DNA of 64,000 nt from Cinclus cinclus (GCF_963662255.1 NC_085046.1:142429762-142493761), one strand, 5' to 3'. Numbered from the stretch's first letter, positions 1-12,463 are shown. Numbers and translations are program-made. The notes: generated from the letters alone by a model not told the origin.

Positions 1-114
1 CTGAATTCCTGGCAGCTGGGAGATCTTCATCTTACCACAGTAAAATGAAAATTCACTGGACATGACTAATTAAATAGATTTCCTCAAAATACTCAGACAA
101 AACACTTTTCAGAG
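1..114. other. Unique AT-rich flank
   Basis: Short non-coding flank before the first CR1 fragment. I see no open frame, RNA gene or repeat unit in it. Confidence 0.6.
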
Positions 115-720
115 CCAGCAGAAGGCCAGTGGTATCCTGGGGTGCATCAGGAGGAGCATTTCCAGCAGGTCAGAGAGGTGATCCTGCCCCTCTGCTCAGC
201 CCTGGCAAGACCTCACCTGGAGTGATGTGTGCAGTTCTGGGCTCCTCAGTACAAGAGAGACATGGAGCTCCTGGAGTGAGTCCAGTGGAGGACAACAAAG
301 GTGATTGAGGGACTGGAGAATCTTTCTTATGGGAAAAAGCTGAGGGAGCTGGGCCTGGGAGCTGTCAGCCTAGGAAAGAGAAAACTGAGAGGGAACTTCA
401 TCAAGTTCTATCAATACCTAAGGGGATGTGTCAGAGGATGGACCAGGCTCTGCTCAGCTGTGCCCAGCAGCAAGAGAAGAGGCAAAGGGTAGAAATTGAT
501 GCCCAGGAAGTTCCACCTGAAAATGAGGAAGAACTTCTTCACTACGCAGTGACCAAGGACTGGCACAGATTGCCCAGAGGGGTGTGAAGTTTCTTCACTG
601 GAGGTATTCAAGAAACATCTGGACCAATCCTGTGCCACGTGCTCTGGGATGACTATGCTTGAGCAGGACTGGTAACACATTGTGGTCCCTTCCAGCCTGA
701 CCCATTCTGTGATTCTGTGA
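115..720 (+). mobile_element. CR1 LINE, 5'-truncated 3' end
   Basis: This is the 3' end of a chicken-repeat-1 (CR1) non-LTR retrotransposon in the forward orientation. The segment follows the CR1 order: GTATCCTGGG near 132, an AGGTGATCCTGCCCCTCTGC-type block near 175, a CACCTGGAGT block near 215, GACATGGAGCTCCTGGAG near 259, a GAAGAACTTCTTCACT block near 528, and the conserved TCCCTTCCAGCCTGACCCATTCTG run just before the end. It terminates at 720 in the tandem octamer-like tail ATTCTGTGATTCTGTGA, which is the known CR1 3' signature; there is no poly(A) tail. Only the C-terminal part of ORF2 and the 3' UTR remain, and both are broken by stops and indels. Open frames at 301-492 (+) and 411-737 (-) lie inside it and are not genes. 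The divergence looks moderate by eye. CR1 3' fragments of this size are typical of the family because of 5' truncation. Confidence 0.93.
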
Positions 721-1850
721 AAATGTGTTTTTGACAAATGCTCGGAAAAGTTTCAGATTCCTAAGGACTTAGTGCATGTCATAAAATTTGTCAGGTCACA
801 ATTCTGCTCTGGGGGAACACATCTGATCCCTGTCTAAACATCTCTCTTGTTTTCTTTGGGTGTACCCTCTGTTACCCCTTGGACACACTGAAGAGGTGCC
901 AGGGAGGTAAATAGTCATGAATATGCACCATTGCTACAATTGACAAGTTCACCTCTGTATAACATGTTCTCATAGATGTTAAATCAACTTCAAAATTACT
1001 CCTAGAAGATGTCATTTTGAAATCTATTTGGTGGATCAGAGGAAAGACAGCAGAATTAATGTTTTTTTGAGTTTCTCAACTAAAAGAAGATAGAGCAACA
1101 CTTCCCTGCAACAGGAGCTCCTGTCTGTTTCTTAAGCTAACTACAAGTGCACAATGGTTCCATGATATTTTATCTGCTTTAACATGTAGTCCTTTAGCAT
1201 GAATTTTCTAGTACTTTGATGGAAAGTTATTAGGCCGATTTACATTTGCCTGCATTTCTATCACATTAAAATACTGATTCAATGCCCACCAGTAATATCT
1301 AAATATCTAAACAGGTTACCATTATTCAGCTGAGTTTCATTGCTGCTGATACAGATTTAGGAGAGATATTAATGAATATTCACTTTAAATCAAATGCAAT
1401 TACAGCTATAGATGTGGAGAATATTTTAAACTTGGAGCCACATATATGTATGCAAAATAGATAAGAAATACTGCAGGATGTTAACGATATGCTTGAACCA
1501 AATGAAATAACTATCTGGACTTGGTTATACATGAGGAACCCTCTTTTTCATGGGAAATAGAGTTTTCAGCAAGACTGTAAACAGAGAAGAGACATCACAT
1601 GGTTTGCGTTATTTCTCCAACAAACTTTCTCTTTCAAAATGAAGTACTGTAAGATTTTATGTAAGATTTACTTATTGTGGTGGAGAAATAAGAATAAATT
1701 ATTGAAACATTTGTGCTCATATTTAAGCCAAATTGAGTCTGATCAAATAGAACTTTTGGAATTCCAGTTATGCTTCTGTGGAAGATGAAGAGGAAAGAAA
1801 TGAACCCACTATACTCATCAAGACTTTTACAAAAGACTGAGGAAAACAGA
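721..1850. other. Non-coding, no gene seen
   Basis: AT-rich unique sequence. Stops are frequent in all frames and I see no long open frame, recognisable RNA gene or simple repeat. It could be intergenic or intronic. Confidence 0.6.
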
Positions 1851-2005
1851 ATGGTCTTGTGGTTAAGACACTTGATTCAGGTCTTGATCCAATTTCTTCC
1901 TTGGTTTGAATGATCTGGTTTTTATCTGAATTTCATTTCTCTGCACCTCAGTTTCCTATTAGTAAAACAGTGATTAAAACCTTCCTTTCCTGCATTGTTT
2001 AAGTT
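1851..2005 (+). repeat. MIR/CORE-SINE relic
   Basis: A degraded tRNA-derived SINE of the MIR type. GGTTAAGACACTTGATTCAGG near 1861 resembles the GTGGTTAAGAGCACGGACT start of MIR (the A box of the tRNA-like head). CTCTGCACCTCAGTTTCCTA near 1940 matches the most conserved MIR core, and AGTAAAACAGTGATTAAAACC near 1961 matches the TGTAAAATGGGGATAATAA stretch that follows it. The order and spacing agree with a single forward-strand copy. It is very diverged, as expected for an insertion older than the bird lineage. The match was made by eye, so the boundaries are approximate. Confidence 0.72.
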
Positions 2006-2027
2006 ACTTTAACTAACTTTAAGTTAC
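1998..2027. repeat. Short imperfect tandem/echo TTTAAGTTAC
   Basis: TTTAAGTTAC occurs twice, separated by the related TTTAACTAAC. It sits at the 3' edge of the MIR relic and may be a small local duplication. No function is inferred. Confidence 0.6.
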
Positions 2028-3404
2028 AAGTCTTTCCAAACCACAATCCATCCAGAATGTGTGCACACAAAGGAAGCTTATCACACTTACTTGGTTTCTG
2101 AAAATTGGTGATATTCCTGTAGAAGCACGGAGATCACTGACAACAGGTGTGCTTCCCTCTATTCCCACATTCTCACTCCTTTACATGGAGACTAAATGCT
2201 GAATTCAGAGAAACATGGGTGCCAAAATCCCAAACTTCAACGCAGTGCAATGCTTGAAGAGGTACTTAAAGCCTACAAGTAGGTGAGTTATTAGCAGCAT
2301 GTTGAAGGAAAAAGGTATGGGAACTAATGAGAAATGGAAATAAACCTCTGGTATTTAACCTCTTCTCTAATAAATCTAAGTCTATAAAGTACCAGGGCAT
2401 GCTTGCTGTTTTGCTCTGGCTGACGTTGGCACTTCCTCCTTGAATAAATTGGGTATTTTGAATATGGTATACAAAGGTACTTACTTGCTGTCCCAGATTC
2501 TGCTGCAAAAACTTAGCAGCAAAGTAGGGTATTGCAATGTGTAGACTTGGCACAACTTTCCCTGTGTAAAGGGAAAAGATTTTTAGTGAAGGTAGACTTG
2601 TCAAGTCTTGAAAGCTGTTAATGACTTTGCTGCTTGAAATGCAATGAAACCAGTGTGCTATCATCCAGACCACTGATTAAGATAACTGAAATATAACATC
2701 AAAACTAAAACTGTGTAACTAATGGGTTTGAATTTGGAGTAAAGCTCTATCTAATTAATATATGGTGGGGTATAATCCTGTTCATTGCAAAAGGCCTATG
2801 CTTGAAGAATCATTGTAGCTACCACCCGAGAACTTTTCACAAGCCTTTTCAGCTGAAGGAAAGAAGTGAATAGGAGACTAAGTGTGTGTGAGTGTGTGGA
2901 TGATCGTTTCTAAACAATATTTTCCCAGTGCCTTAGAAGGAACATACCTTTAATGATGAGATTGATAGTGTTATGGGTAGGTTATACACGCATATAACAA
3001 GAGTTGCATTGGCTCACCCTCTTTTTTCTTGCAGAAGGTGTTTGAAGGTCTCACTTTTCCTTCACAAACCATCTTAGCCAACATTTTAGGACAAAGTTCT
3101 AAAAGGAAGCAAAAATCTAATGTACTTTCCAATCAGTATAAAAATGATTTTGTCTTTAAAGATATCTAATTTCTGTAGCAAGGGAGGGGATTATTTTGCA
3201 CCATATGGTAGCTGTCCTGTGATGTCATAGTGATTAATGACAGGATCAGTTGGATGCTCCAGTGGCGTAACAAATGACCTGGGTTTCCTGTAATGGCAAT
3301 AGTTACACGCTCATACAGGACCCTGCAATTAACTGAGCTCTAGTCACGGCTCCCCATGGGGTTAAGCATAACTACAGAATGAATGTGGAGACTACCACCA
3401 GCTT
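2028..3404. other. Non-coding, no gene seen
   Basis: Unique AT-rich sequence. A 135-codon open frame on the minus strand (2266-2673) has no recognisable domain, and its residue usage looks random. A short GTGTGTG run lies near 2883. I see no gene. Confidence 0.55.
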
Positions 3405-3505
3405 CATGAGGATGTGGGTCAAGCATTCTGTGACTTCTGGCAGATCCCTTAAACTGTGGATATCTGTTTCCCATCTGTAAAACTGATCTTATAATTAGTT
3501 TTTCA
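3405..3505 (+). repeat. MIR-like SINE relic
   Basis: GTGACTTCTGGCAGATCCCTTAAACT (about 3430-3455) lines up with the MIR core GTGACCTTGGGCAAGTTACTTAACCT. CTGTTTCCCATCTGTAAAAC (about 3464-3483) matches the CAGTTTCCTCATCTGTAAAAT segment. The spacing between the two blocks is what the family predicts. The tRNA-like head cannot be traced with confidence. An open frame on the opposite strand (3340-3543) is a by-product. Family call by eye. Confidence 0.7.
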
Positions 3506-4200
3506 CAGGCTCGATGTAAAACTAGCCGGTTGGAGTACAGCAAACCTTTGCAGAAGAAAAACTTTTAAGTGAAAGTAACATTTCAGTGAAACTATCTGTG
3601 TATTTTTAACTCTATCATAGACTGGAGAACCTCCAACACTCTCTGCCTGATTGGCCTCATGATTATTTGTCAGATAAAAGATGGAAATCTTAATTAAATG
3701 CTTTGTGCTCTAATTTCAAGTCAAACATTTTTTGGGATAATCATTGTTCCCTGTCTGAAATAATTCTGGAAGCTGATAAAATACTCCTACTCTGCTGAAG
3801 CAAAGCAGTACAGAAAAGGAATGATCCATTTATCCCAGTAGCAACCTTTCTGATAGCATGATGACTGTCACTGTAGTTATTATTTTAGCTGATGAAAAAA
3901 ATCCTAAAACAACTGAAAAATATTTTCTTTCTTGATCCAAGTTTTAGATTCTTTTCAGATTTTCCTGATAATTTTGGTCAAAACTACATTTTTTTTTAAT
4001 GATTCTTGATTATAAGCTCTATTTGAGATCAGACTTTGCATTTATCAAGCTGCTGAGGTTCTCTGAATCCCGGATTTTCAAATGATTTATCATTTGAAGT
4101 AGTGTGCCTCTGGTGATTACAGTATAGTATTAATAGGTAATTTCATTATGTTTCAATATCTCTTTTCCACTGCTGATTACTGGACAGTTCAGTCAGTAGG

Positions 4201-4250
4201 AAAAAAAAAAAGAGAGAGAGAGAAAAAAAAAGAAAAAAAGAAAATAAAAT
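4201..4250. repeat. A/GA-rich low-complexity tract
   Basis: A pure purine run: twelve A's broken into (AG)n and then AAAG/AAAAG units, with a single T near the end. It could be a decayed poly(A) or a microsatellite. No retroposed body can be seen upstream. Confidence 0.85.
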
Positions 4251-6396
4251 CCCACTGTAGTGAGATTGTGTTTTACCAAAAGACATAAAGCCATTTCTGA
4301 CTGGTTTAGGTTCTTTCATTTAACAAAAAGTGAAGGCTCCTAGATTATGAAGAGAGTGCTTAAAGGGCTACATGGCTGGATCCTCAGCCTAACATTTTAT
4401 GATTTTATTGAATATATCACACCTCTCACTGGTTTCTGAACCTTGCAGTGTATGAGTATATAATTTCTTCACACTGGTGAGAGGAGCTTATCCATAACTC
4501 TCCTACACTACTAATATTCCGACTCCAGCAGCATCCTGGAGGGAAGAAAAAATTGCAACTCTACAGATATTTTTCCTCAGGCTAGTTGGTCCAAAGAGTA
4601 CAGATGTGAACACTGTGCACTCTATAAGCTAACCATCACATAGATTCACACCCTTCCTTGTTCAACTGTTTTCATGACAGGCTTGACAGTGGGATGAGCA
4701 GACAAGCTTCATATAATTCATGGAAGTGAAGTAACAACATTCACACAGTTCACGTTCTAGTGATGGTATCCTGCATGCTGGAGAATATCAAGTGCCAGAA
4801 ACAGAGATGGGAGAAGGTGGAGGTCAATACAGCTCGTTGGCTGGCTTCATTTGTCCTGAGTCCCCACTGTCTGCTTGCTCAAGACAATGTCTTTTTTATG
4901 TCATTTGGAAGTGATGGTTCACGGCTACTCTTATGGTCAGGAGAATGAATAAAGCAGTTCATGGCTCTGGTTTTGAAACAACAGTTCTGGTGGTGTTTTT
5001 GTAGTGGGTAAAACTGTACACATCCTATGAATGCTCTCCTGATTAGTTTATTTTTTTGTTTTATAAAACAATATCTGTATTTTGTGTGATTATCCAAAGA
5101 TATACTCAGCTGCATTTTCTTCATTTGCCTAATTCACAACATATTCTTGTTGTTGAACTCTAAATTGAACTTCAGCCTTTGCCAAGGATCGGCATTTCTC
5201 CCTACATTTAATTCATTCAAAGTAGCTATTGAGTGACAAGGGCAGTGTTAATTTATGATTGGATATTGGAACCTGAAATAACAATTGGAAAGGAAGAGGC
5301 AAGAGGCTTTCAAAGCATGAAATTAAAACCTTTGGGCTATGGCTCAACTTGCTACTTATTTTTCTCATTTTCTTGCCATCAATACTTTTGTTCTACTCTT
5401 GATGTGATGTTTTTCACAGGGTATGATCTGGGGTTTTATTCACTCTTTGTTTTCATGTGATATATGGAGTATTTTTTATTAGCTTGTATTATAACCCATG
5501 CTCTGTCTGTTCTTACTCAGATGTCTGCTATTAATTGTCTTTATGGGAGTTATAAACATTTTTGAAATATTTGGCTGTGGTTCTCCTTTCACTTCCATGA
5601 GAATCAGATTTCACTAAATAAAAAATGGAGATTTCTGGGGAAGCCTGAGAGCTGGAAATCTTCTGCTTCTGTACTAAACTGGCCCAGGGGACCACCATGC
5701 CCATGGAGTAAAGATCAAGGAAACCAGAGAAGCTGATCTTTTATCCTGGAAGTGATAGCCTGGGCCAACCAAAAATCTGCCAGCCAATAACTGGGCCCAG
5801 CGTGTGAGATGGGATAGGACAGTGCAGGATGGGACAGGACAAGTGCTGTTCACACGATTGACCAAGCCACCTGTTCAACTCTTCTGAAGGAGAAAAGTGG
5901 TGAGACTTATGATTCCAAGTCTGTTCATTTCCCACACAGGACATAGAAGTGATACAGGATATTACTTGTTTTAATTAATATGAAGATTAAGATTAAATTT
6001 TTAAAGTAAAGAAGGAAACAGGAAGACAAAACAAAATAGAAAGAAGGAATTCACTCTGGGGAATAATTGCCAACTTATTTTTTTTAACTTTGGTTAAGAA
6101 GGAGAATCTGAACTGAATTATCGATTTTCATGACTTCTTATCCTTAAATGTACTTGAAGTTGTTCTGTGCTTCAGGGTTAGAAAGAACTGCCAGGGGGAC
6201 TTATATCTACATATCTTACTCTACAACCACTCCAAAGTAAGACATTGGAAACACCTTTCTTTTCTGAGTAATGTACTGACACCTTTTTATCCTATTCTAT
6301 TTTTCTCTTTTGTCTTCCACATTAACTGTCCTTTTGAAGTAGAGACAAGTTTGCTGGCAGTGAGTCCACAATAGTGCTCTGAGCTATTGCAATTAT

Positions 6397-6422
6397 AGTC
6401 ATGATTTCATGAAATCATGACT
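6397..6422. repeat. Perfect 26-bp palindrome
   Basis: The half-site AGTCATGATTTCA is followed at once by its exact reverse complement TGAAATCATGACT. There is no spacer and no mismatch, and the symmetry stops at the next base pair. A perfect palindrome of this length can form a cruciform or bind a dimeric factor. I do not know a factor for it. Confidence 0.95.
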
Positions 6423-6902
6423 TGAAAAGAATCCTGTTATTTGAAATATCTCTGAATTGGCAAGCATCTCAGAGGGTGAGTGTTAGCAAAAAGATGATCA
6501 AAGCAGGTGTGAAGGGTTGTTGTTGGTTAGTTGAAGATTTGCTTTCTTGGCTTTCTGTGGAATAATCATGTTCCACTATTGCCAAGTCAAAAATGCTATA
6601 GGTATATAAGAAAGTTCAGATGTGCTATAAACTCAGTCTGCTAGTTCAGAGCAATTCAAACTGAATATTAAATTCAAAGCTGTCTGCACCAGATTTAATG
6701 TTTTGATGGAAGTCACCTGTCCTGTGCAATGGGCATAAAATCATAAAACCAGTATAAATTACTGCAGTTCAACAGTCATGAAGCCACTTCAATCAAGATG
6801 AGATTTGATGTTTGATATATAAGGAACAAATGCTTCACTTGCAATCAGGTCATGGGTTTTGTCAAATAAATAATACCTTTCAAACAATAGTTAGGACTAT
6901 TT

Positions 6903-7184
6903 CTTCCAGTACCTAAAGGAAGCTGGAGAGGTATTTTTTCATAAGAGCAGGGAGAATGGCCTTAAGCTGAAGGAAGGTAAGTTTAAATTAAATTCTTCCC
7001 TGTGATGGTGGTGAAGCAATGGAACAAATTGCCCAGAGAAGCTGTGGGGGCTCCATGTCTGGAATTGTTCAAGACTGGGTTGAATGGGGCTTTGAGCAAC
7101 CTGGACTAGAGGAAGGTGTCCCTGCTCATGGCAGGAGGGGATATTTAAATCTTGTCCAACACAAACCATTCTATGACTCTATGA
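6903..7184 (+). mobile_element. CR1 LINE 3' end (short copy)
   Basis: A second CR1 3' fragment in the forward orientation. TTCCAGTACCTAAAGGAAGC at 6904 matches the CR1 TTCCAGTACCTGAAGGGGGC block. GCAATGGAACAAATTGCCCA near 7016 and TGGGGCTTTGAGCAACCTGG near 7085 match the ACTGGAACAGGTTGCCCAG and GGGGCTTTGAGCAACCTGG blocks. It ends in ACCATTCTATGACTCTATGA at 7184, the family's octamer tail in the 'TATGA' variant, unlike the 'TGTGA' tail of the copy at 115-720. Open frames on both strands here (6939-7169 and 7019-7210) are inside the repeat. There is no target-site duplication, as is usual for CR1. Confidence 0.92.
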
Positions 7185-9457
7185 AGCAAAATAAATTTTA
7201 CTCATTTTAATGAGTCAGTCCAAAGGATATAATTTTATTCTGAAAAAAAAGAAAATTTTATGGCCTCAACTTACTGGTCTTATGCATCAGGCTAAACTCT
7301 GATTTCTGCTTTGCCAGGTTCAACCAAGATCCCTCCAAGCTCTGTAAACACATTATACTCTGGTCAGTTGATGCCTTATCAGTATGCTAAAAGAAGTATA
7401 AATGGGATCTGAATGAATTCTTGCAGTATACAACTGTTTGTAACAGTTAGAAAACAGCAACTATTGATATAAACAAACCTTAGAAAGTACTGGTGTATGA
7501 GTGGCAGGATAACATTTTTTAAAAGATGTTTCAAAGTCTCACTGGGAAAAGGTTTGGATGAAAGCGAGTGGTACAGCCAGAAAAAGCAGAAGGTTATAGA
7601 TAAATCCTTCATCCTTTTTTGGACTACTCACTCTGCCAGATTTGCCTGTACCTGACATTGCTCAAATGATTTAGAATTCTGCAGAATTCTCCCCACACAG
7701 AGGAATGAGGTGAAGGACTTGAGTAAACTGGAATGAATCTCAAAGCACTATCAATGCAGTAACAATTCTGCAGTGCAAAAGTTGATGGAGTTGTGTCTGA
7801 GAAGTCAGAGGGAAATTCCCACAGAAAATTGGATTCAGTTTTTGTTTCTGCTTGTCACTTCCTGGTTGCATTGAAACCACTATTTATTGTTATCCTGCCT
7901 GGGTGTCCATGAAAATTATTGGAGTCAGAGCCAGCCGTAACTCATTTCTTTCCTGTGTAGCTTTTGCTTGCTGGAGTCTTAAACTATGAATGGCTCCACT
8001 GAAGAAATAAGCACTTAGTTTTTAGTCAGGGATCCTGATACCAGCTTAAAATAAAGATACTATATTACTAAATGATGTCTTATAATAATAAAAAAAAATC
8101 TATTTTGTATTCTGTTTTGTTAGGCTGAATTGATTGGGATTTTTAAACTTTTTCCTGTAAAAATGCAGGGTTATTTTAGAAGGTTTCATAGAAGTTAAAA
8201 GGGTTTTTAAAGCTCCTCTGTATGTGGAATTATTGCTTAAAATTGCATCATTTAAAAAGGAATTAATTTCATTACATGCAAGTATCCTGAAAAATCTTAC
8301 TTCTAAGAAGTAACATGTAGACTAACAATTCCATATGAGTAAGGATAAGACAGGGAGCTGGATTGTAATTTTGCTGGAACAACTTGAAGGAAATATAAAA
8401 ATTAGTCACTAGACATTTAGAAATAATTTCTCTGTGAGCAGATGATTCTTCTTTAACTATTCAGAGATATCTTGTATCACTTTGGGCAAGAGAATTTTTC
8501 TTGGGTTCCACAACACACTGTAGCAATTCTAAATGCACTAAATAAAGGGGTTTTTTTCACCAGGCTGGCACGTTGGATCCGAATAATTTGCAGATTAAGG
8601 AAAAAACTTATATGAATTTATTTGATTCCAGATGGCTGCAACCTCTATTATCAAGCAGTACAGATATAAATACAACTAGCATCAAATTTGAAGAAATTTG
8701 ATATCTGAGCCTGAATTTTAGGCTCAGAATCATTTTGCTTAGATATATTTCAAACACCATAAACATTCTCATCAATAACAACAGCACCTTTTATTGACAT
8801 GGGAGAATATGCTTCAAGAATACTCTTGGGAGGAAGGCTCCCACAAACTTTTTGAAAACCTCAGAACTGGTGAAATGGCCCATAATACACACAGGCTTTT
8901 TTCCCTTACACGTCTGTCTCTCTTTCATAGAAAGAAATGGTATTTATAGTTTCCTGTACAAAGAGAACCTGACTCATACCTAAAGTAATGTCGCACTGCT
9001 CAGTGTGGTTATTAGGGTATCCTCAGAAAGGCAGACTGAGAAAATCTCTGAACAGGAAGACAAATGAACTGAACAGTGAGTCCAACATCATGATCAGTCC
9101 TCTGGTCTACAAAACACTTTGTGATCTCTCAGTCTTGTTTTAAAAATTGATCAAGGCATGCATGTGAGCACTCAGAATAAATACCCCAGTTTCTTTTGTA
9201 AAAAATGTATCCTTTATTGCCCTAAAGCCAGCACAGAATTCTTGAGCACCTCTGGGGATGCAGATTACATCATAGAAGCAAAACGCAGCAAAGAGTCCTG
9301 ATCCTCTGCCCAGTATGAGGAACTTCTTGCTATGAACTCACATGTTCAGACTGAAAGTGATTCACTTACTGCAGAGATCCAAAACCTGCCAGTCCGTGTT
9401 TGATGGGAAGAAATGTTGTTGGGGTGTGTGCTAGGTGTGGCAGCTGTGGGTGTATGC

Positions 9458-9460
<3 letters not shown>
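7185..9460. other. Non-coding, no gene seen
   Basis: Unique AT-rich sequence with short chance open frames only (for example 7379-7612, minus). A weak resemblance to a MIR core at 8470-8510 was not convincing. No gene or RNA is recognised. Confidence 0.55.

Positions 9461-9516
<56 letters not shown>
9461..9516. repeat. (TG)28 dinucleotide microsatellite
   Basis: An uninterrupted TG run of 56 bp, preceded by an imperfect GT-rich leader from about 9421. Its length and purity make it likely to vary between individuals. The alternating purine-pyrimidine run can adopt Z-DNA. The open frames crossing it on both strands (VCV and TH repeats) are artefacts. Confidence 0.97.
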
Positions 9517-9518
<2 letters not shown>

Positions 9519-12463
9519 TGTGAGCTGCTGCCCTCTGCTGCACACCTTCCTGGCAGCTCACCTCCAGCCACCTCCTCTCCCCAGCCATAACAAGCTCAGC
9601 ATGTTCTGAAGCTGGGGTAATTATTTCCCTCCTGCCAGTGAAACATTCAGAGAGTCACCGAGCTTTACTCTGAGCCACTCTTGAAACTTCTAGCAGGTTG
9701 TAACTGTCTTGCAGTGGTCTAGAGCACTGCTTCTGCTCTGGCACCAGGTGAGAGTGCAGATCTCCTCAGCCTCAGCATCTTCACCATCACCATAGCAGGG
9801 GGAAGAGACTTCTACCTGAAGATAATCTCTATATGAATCCTGGCAAGTGTAGTAATAAATGCTGTAACAATATGCATGGAAGTCAGCACAACCTAAAATT
9901 TTAAGATGTTCATTACATTATGTATCCCAAGACAAGAAGAATTTCTTTCAAGCACCACTGGAGAGGTTGTGCCAGCCCCTGGGCTCAGTTTTTGCCAGAC
10001 CATGGACTTTGTCAATCACTTCCCCTCACAGCATGGAACAAGACAAATAATACTCCTTCTAAAGGGGGAGAAGGAAGATCCTGCCTCTCTGCCCACCACT
10101 GCAAGAGCAGTTGCTTTCACCTATGAAGAACTGCCTGAAGGACTCAGTATTTGTATGTCTGAAGAGGGTTCTGGGGAAAGTGAGTGTGATGAGAAATCTG
10201 CAAGTTAAGAGCAACCCAAAATATGTGTGTCTGGCAGTATCTGAGGACAGAAGGCGTAGATTAGACTGTGCAGGGAGCTGTAAGGGGGCTGGATATGAGA
10301 AAAGATTTTTTGACCTAAGCATTTTTTTTTGGGGTTCAGATTCAGGGTCTCTGCTTACTGACAAGGTACTAGTGAAGATGGCTTCAGAACAGGCAAGTTT
10401 TGGCTTAGGCTGAGAACTGTCCTGACACTCTCCAGGCAAGCAGAAGACCTTGCCTCCTGCTCCCTGCTGCTCATTGACGTGTCTGCAGGAGACTACAGCC
10501 CTTGCAAGTCTGCCAGCCAATGTGCTCCTCTGAATGTCCCCTAGCCTAACTCAGCTGCAAAAGAGTTCAGCTAGATGAAGCTGTTTAAAAGAAATTTTGC
10601 TGGTCTGTTCATTCTGATTCAGATAATTTAAATAAGTATATTTTTTGAAAGCAGCAAGCTGGAGCTCTCAAAAGGGCAGTGAAAAATATCAGGCTGAAGA
10701 GTGTCAGATGACAAAATTCAACCACAAAAGGTACATGCATTCAAAACCCAAAGATTGTTATGATTAAAGAAGCTCCTAATATATTCTTTCCTTATAGATT
10801 TAAATTTCCAGGCATATTTGTGGAAGTGCACACATGCAGTAGGAGTGTGTACACAAGCCGTGGACCTGGACAGAGAAGGGATCATGAAAAATGAATAATA
10901 AGAAATGAACCTGCTCACAACTACACATGGTCAAACCATCCAAATTCAAGTGCTTTTTCTCTTAGGAAATTGTTATTTAAGACTTTCCAAGTAGAATTAT
11001 TTTTATGTTTATCTTGCACATTTCAACTCCTTTTACCTGCTCTCCCTGCAAATTATTTTTAATTGCAACATCTGGAATTTTGAATTGATTTGAGCTGTCT
11101 TAATATGGCCTGGTGATATGAATAAGAAATAATGCTGCAATGCAACATTTTCTTGTACATATTACAGTGTGTGGTTGAATCAGACTGGACAGTCAAATAC
11201 AGAAAAAAACATGAAAGTATCATGGCTCTGTGAGCATATTGAATTACTGATGACACAGGCAACATAAAACTACTTAAATGCCAGGGTTAACCAGGACCTT
11301 GCGAGTGATTAATCATTGGTTTTAAGATTCTGAACCTTTTTTGGCTAATAATATTTCTACAATTTCAAATTCACCAATTGCCCTCCTTATGATTCATATC
11401 TCCCCTTCATTATTTCAATTTTATTAACATTCTTATTGTATTCATAAGAGTAGCCAGTGCTGGTTACAGCCTCTAAAGACACATTTAGGGCCTAACCCAA
11501 CCATTTAAGAAAAATGAACACATCTTTCTCATGGTTGGAAACCTGGTCTGGAATGAATACTGTTTAAAATATGATCATCAAATGTGTGACTTTATAAAGA
11601 GGGTGGATTATGGTTGCACCGTCTTCCCTGACAAGCATTTCAAAACCTTCTGAACCTTTTCCTTACATGCCCAGCCTTGAAGAAAGCTTTTGTACAAGCT
11701 GTTGGGTTTTTCTGCTGTTCCACAGTTTTCCAGGGACACTCATGTTACTCGTGGTCAGTGGCTGGGGGAAGACATTTGTGCATTGTCACTGTAAGCAGAA
11801 AGCAGCTGCTTTGTGCCTGTATGAGTTTCAGGCACATATAAAATATGGACGAAGCTTGTCTACCCAGATTAACTTTGGACACAACCCTTCTACACTCCAT
11901 ATTGCAAACAAAGGAAGGGAGGGGGGGAGGTGGTAAAAAAAGAGGGTTTTGTTTTGAGTACATGGCCTTGACTCTGCAATCCACATTAAACTACTCTTGT
12001 TTGTTGGCTGCAAAAATTGTCAAAACAGAACAAGGAAAGCTGCTTTTTTACAGCACAAGTCACCAAGTGCTGTTCAAGGGAAGGCAGGTCCTTCCAGATA
12101 TTCACTTCAAATGCACAAATGCAAATAAGACAAAAAAGTTCTTGATGACAGCAGCTCAAATAAATCACTCCTACTGAACTTGCAGAAGTAGTTTGGAGTC
12201 TGAATCTCTACTCTGATTTAGGGGAAGCTAGAGAAGTGGGGCTTTTTCAAATTATAGTGAACTTGTTGCTAATATAGGGAATTTTAAGTTTCTGGAAGTA
12301 AACTGTGAGGTTAAACACCACCTTCTCTTGAAAAATTGCCCTGAAGACTGGAGCTCTAATAACCTAATATGGAGTTAATAAAACCTGTATAGAAAAACAG
12401 GAGGCATACTACCAGAGTTGCTGTGTTAGTACTTTTGAAGGCAGTCTGGGGCTCTGTGAAACA
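9517..12463. other. Non-coding; a few overlapping chance open frames
   Basis: Mostly unique sequence. Between 9906 and 10520 frames are open on both strands (100 codons at 9906-10208 and 100 at 10111-10413 on plus; 153 at 10059-10520 on minus). None shows a domain I recognise. A similar cluster of short frames lies at 11610-12177. A purine-rich patch with several G runs is at 11921-11943. None is called as a gene. Confidence 0.5.

Larger units (their letters stand above)
3506..6902. other. Non-coding with low-complexity patches
   Basis: Mostly unique AT-rich DNA; its A/GA tract and palindrome are listed separately. Several open frames of 60-81 codons (for example 4760-4948, 4879-5124 and 5233-5460) resemble no known protein, and overlapping frames are open on both strands, as expected by chance. 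Around 5810-5850 there is a faint local echo of GGGATAGGACAGTGCA and GGATGGGACAGGACAA. No gene is supported. Confidence 0.55.

Noticed and set aside
8465..8530. Possible MIR core (CACTTTGGGCAAGAGAAT)
   Set aside because: Only one block matches. The CAGTTTCC and TGTAAAA parts cannot be found at the expected spacing.
9346..9609. VCV-repeat and TH-repeat open frames
   Set aside because: They are translations of the (TG)28 tract.
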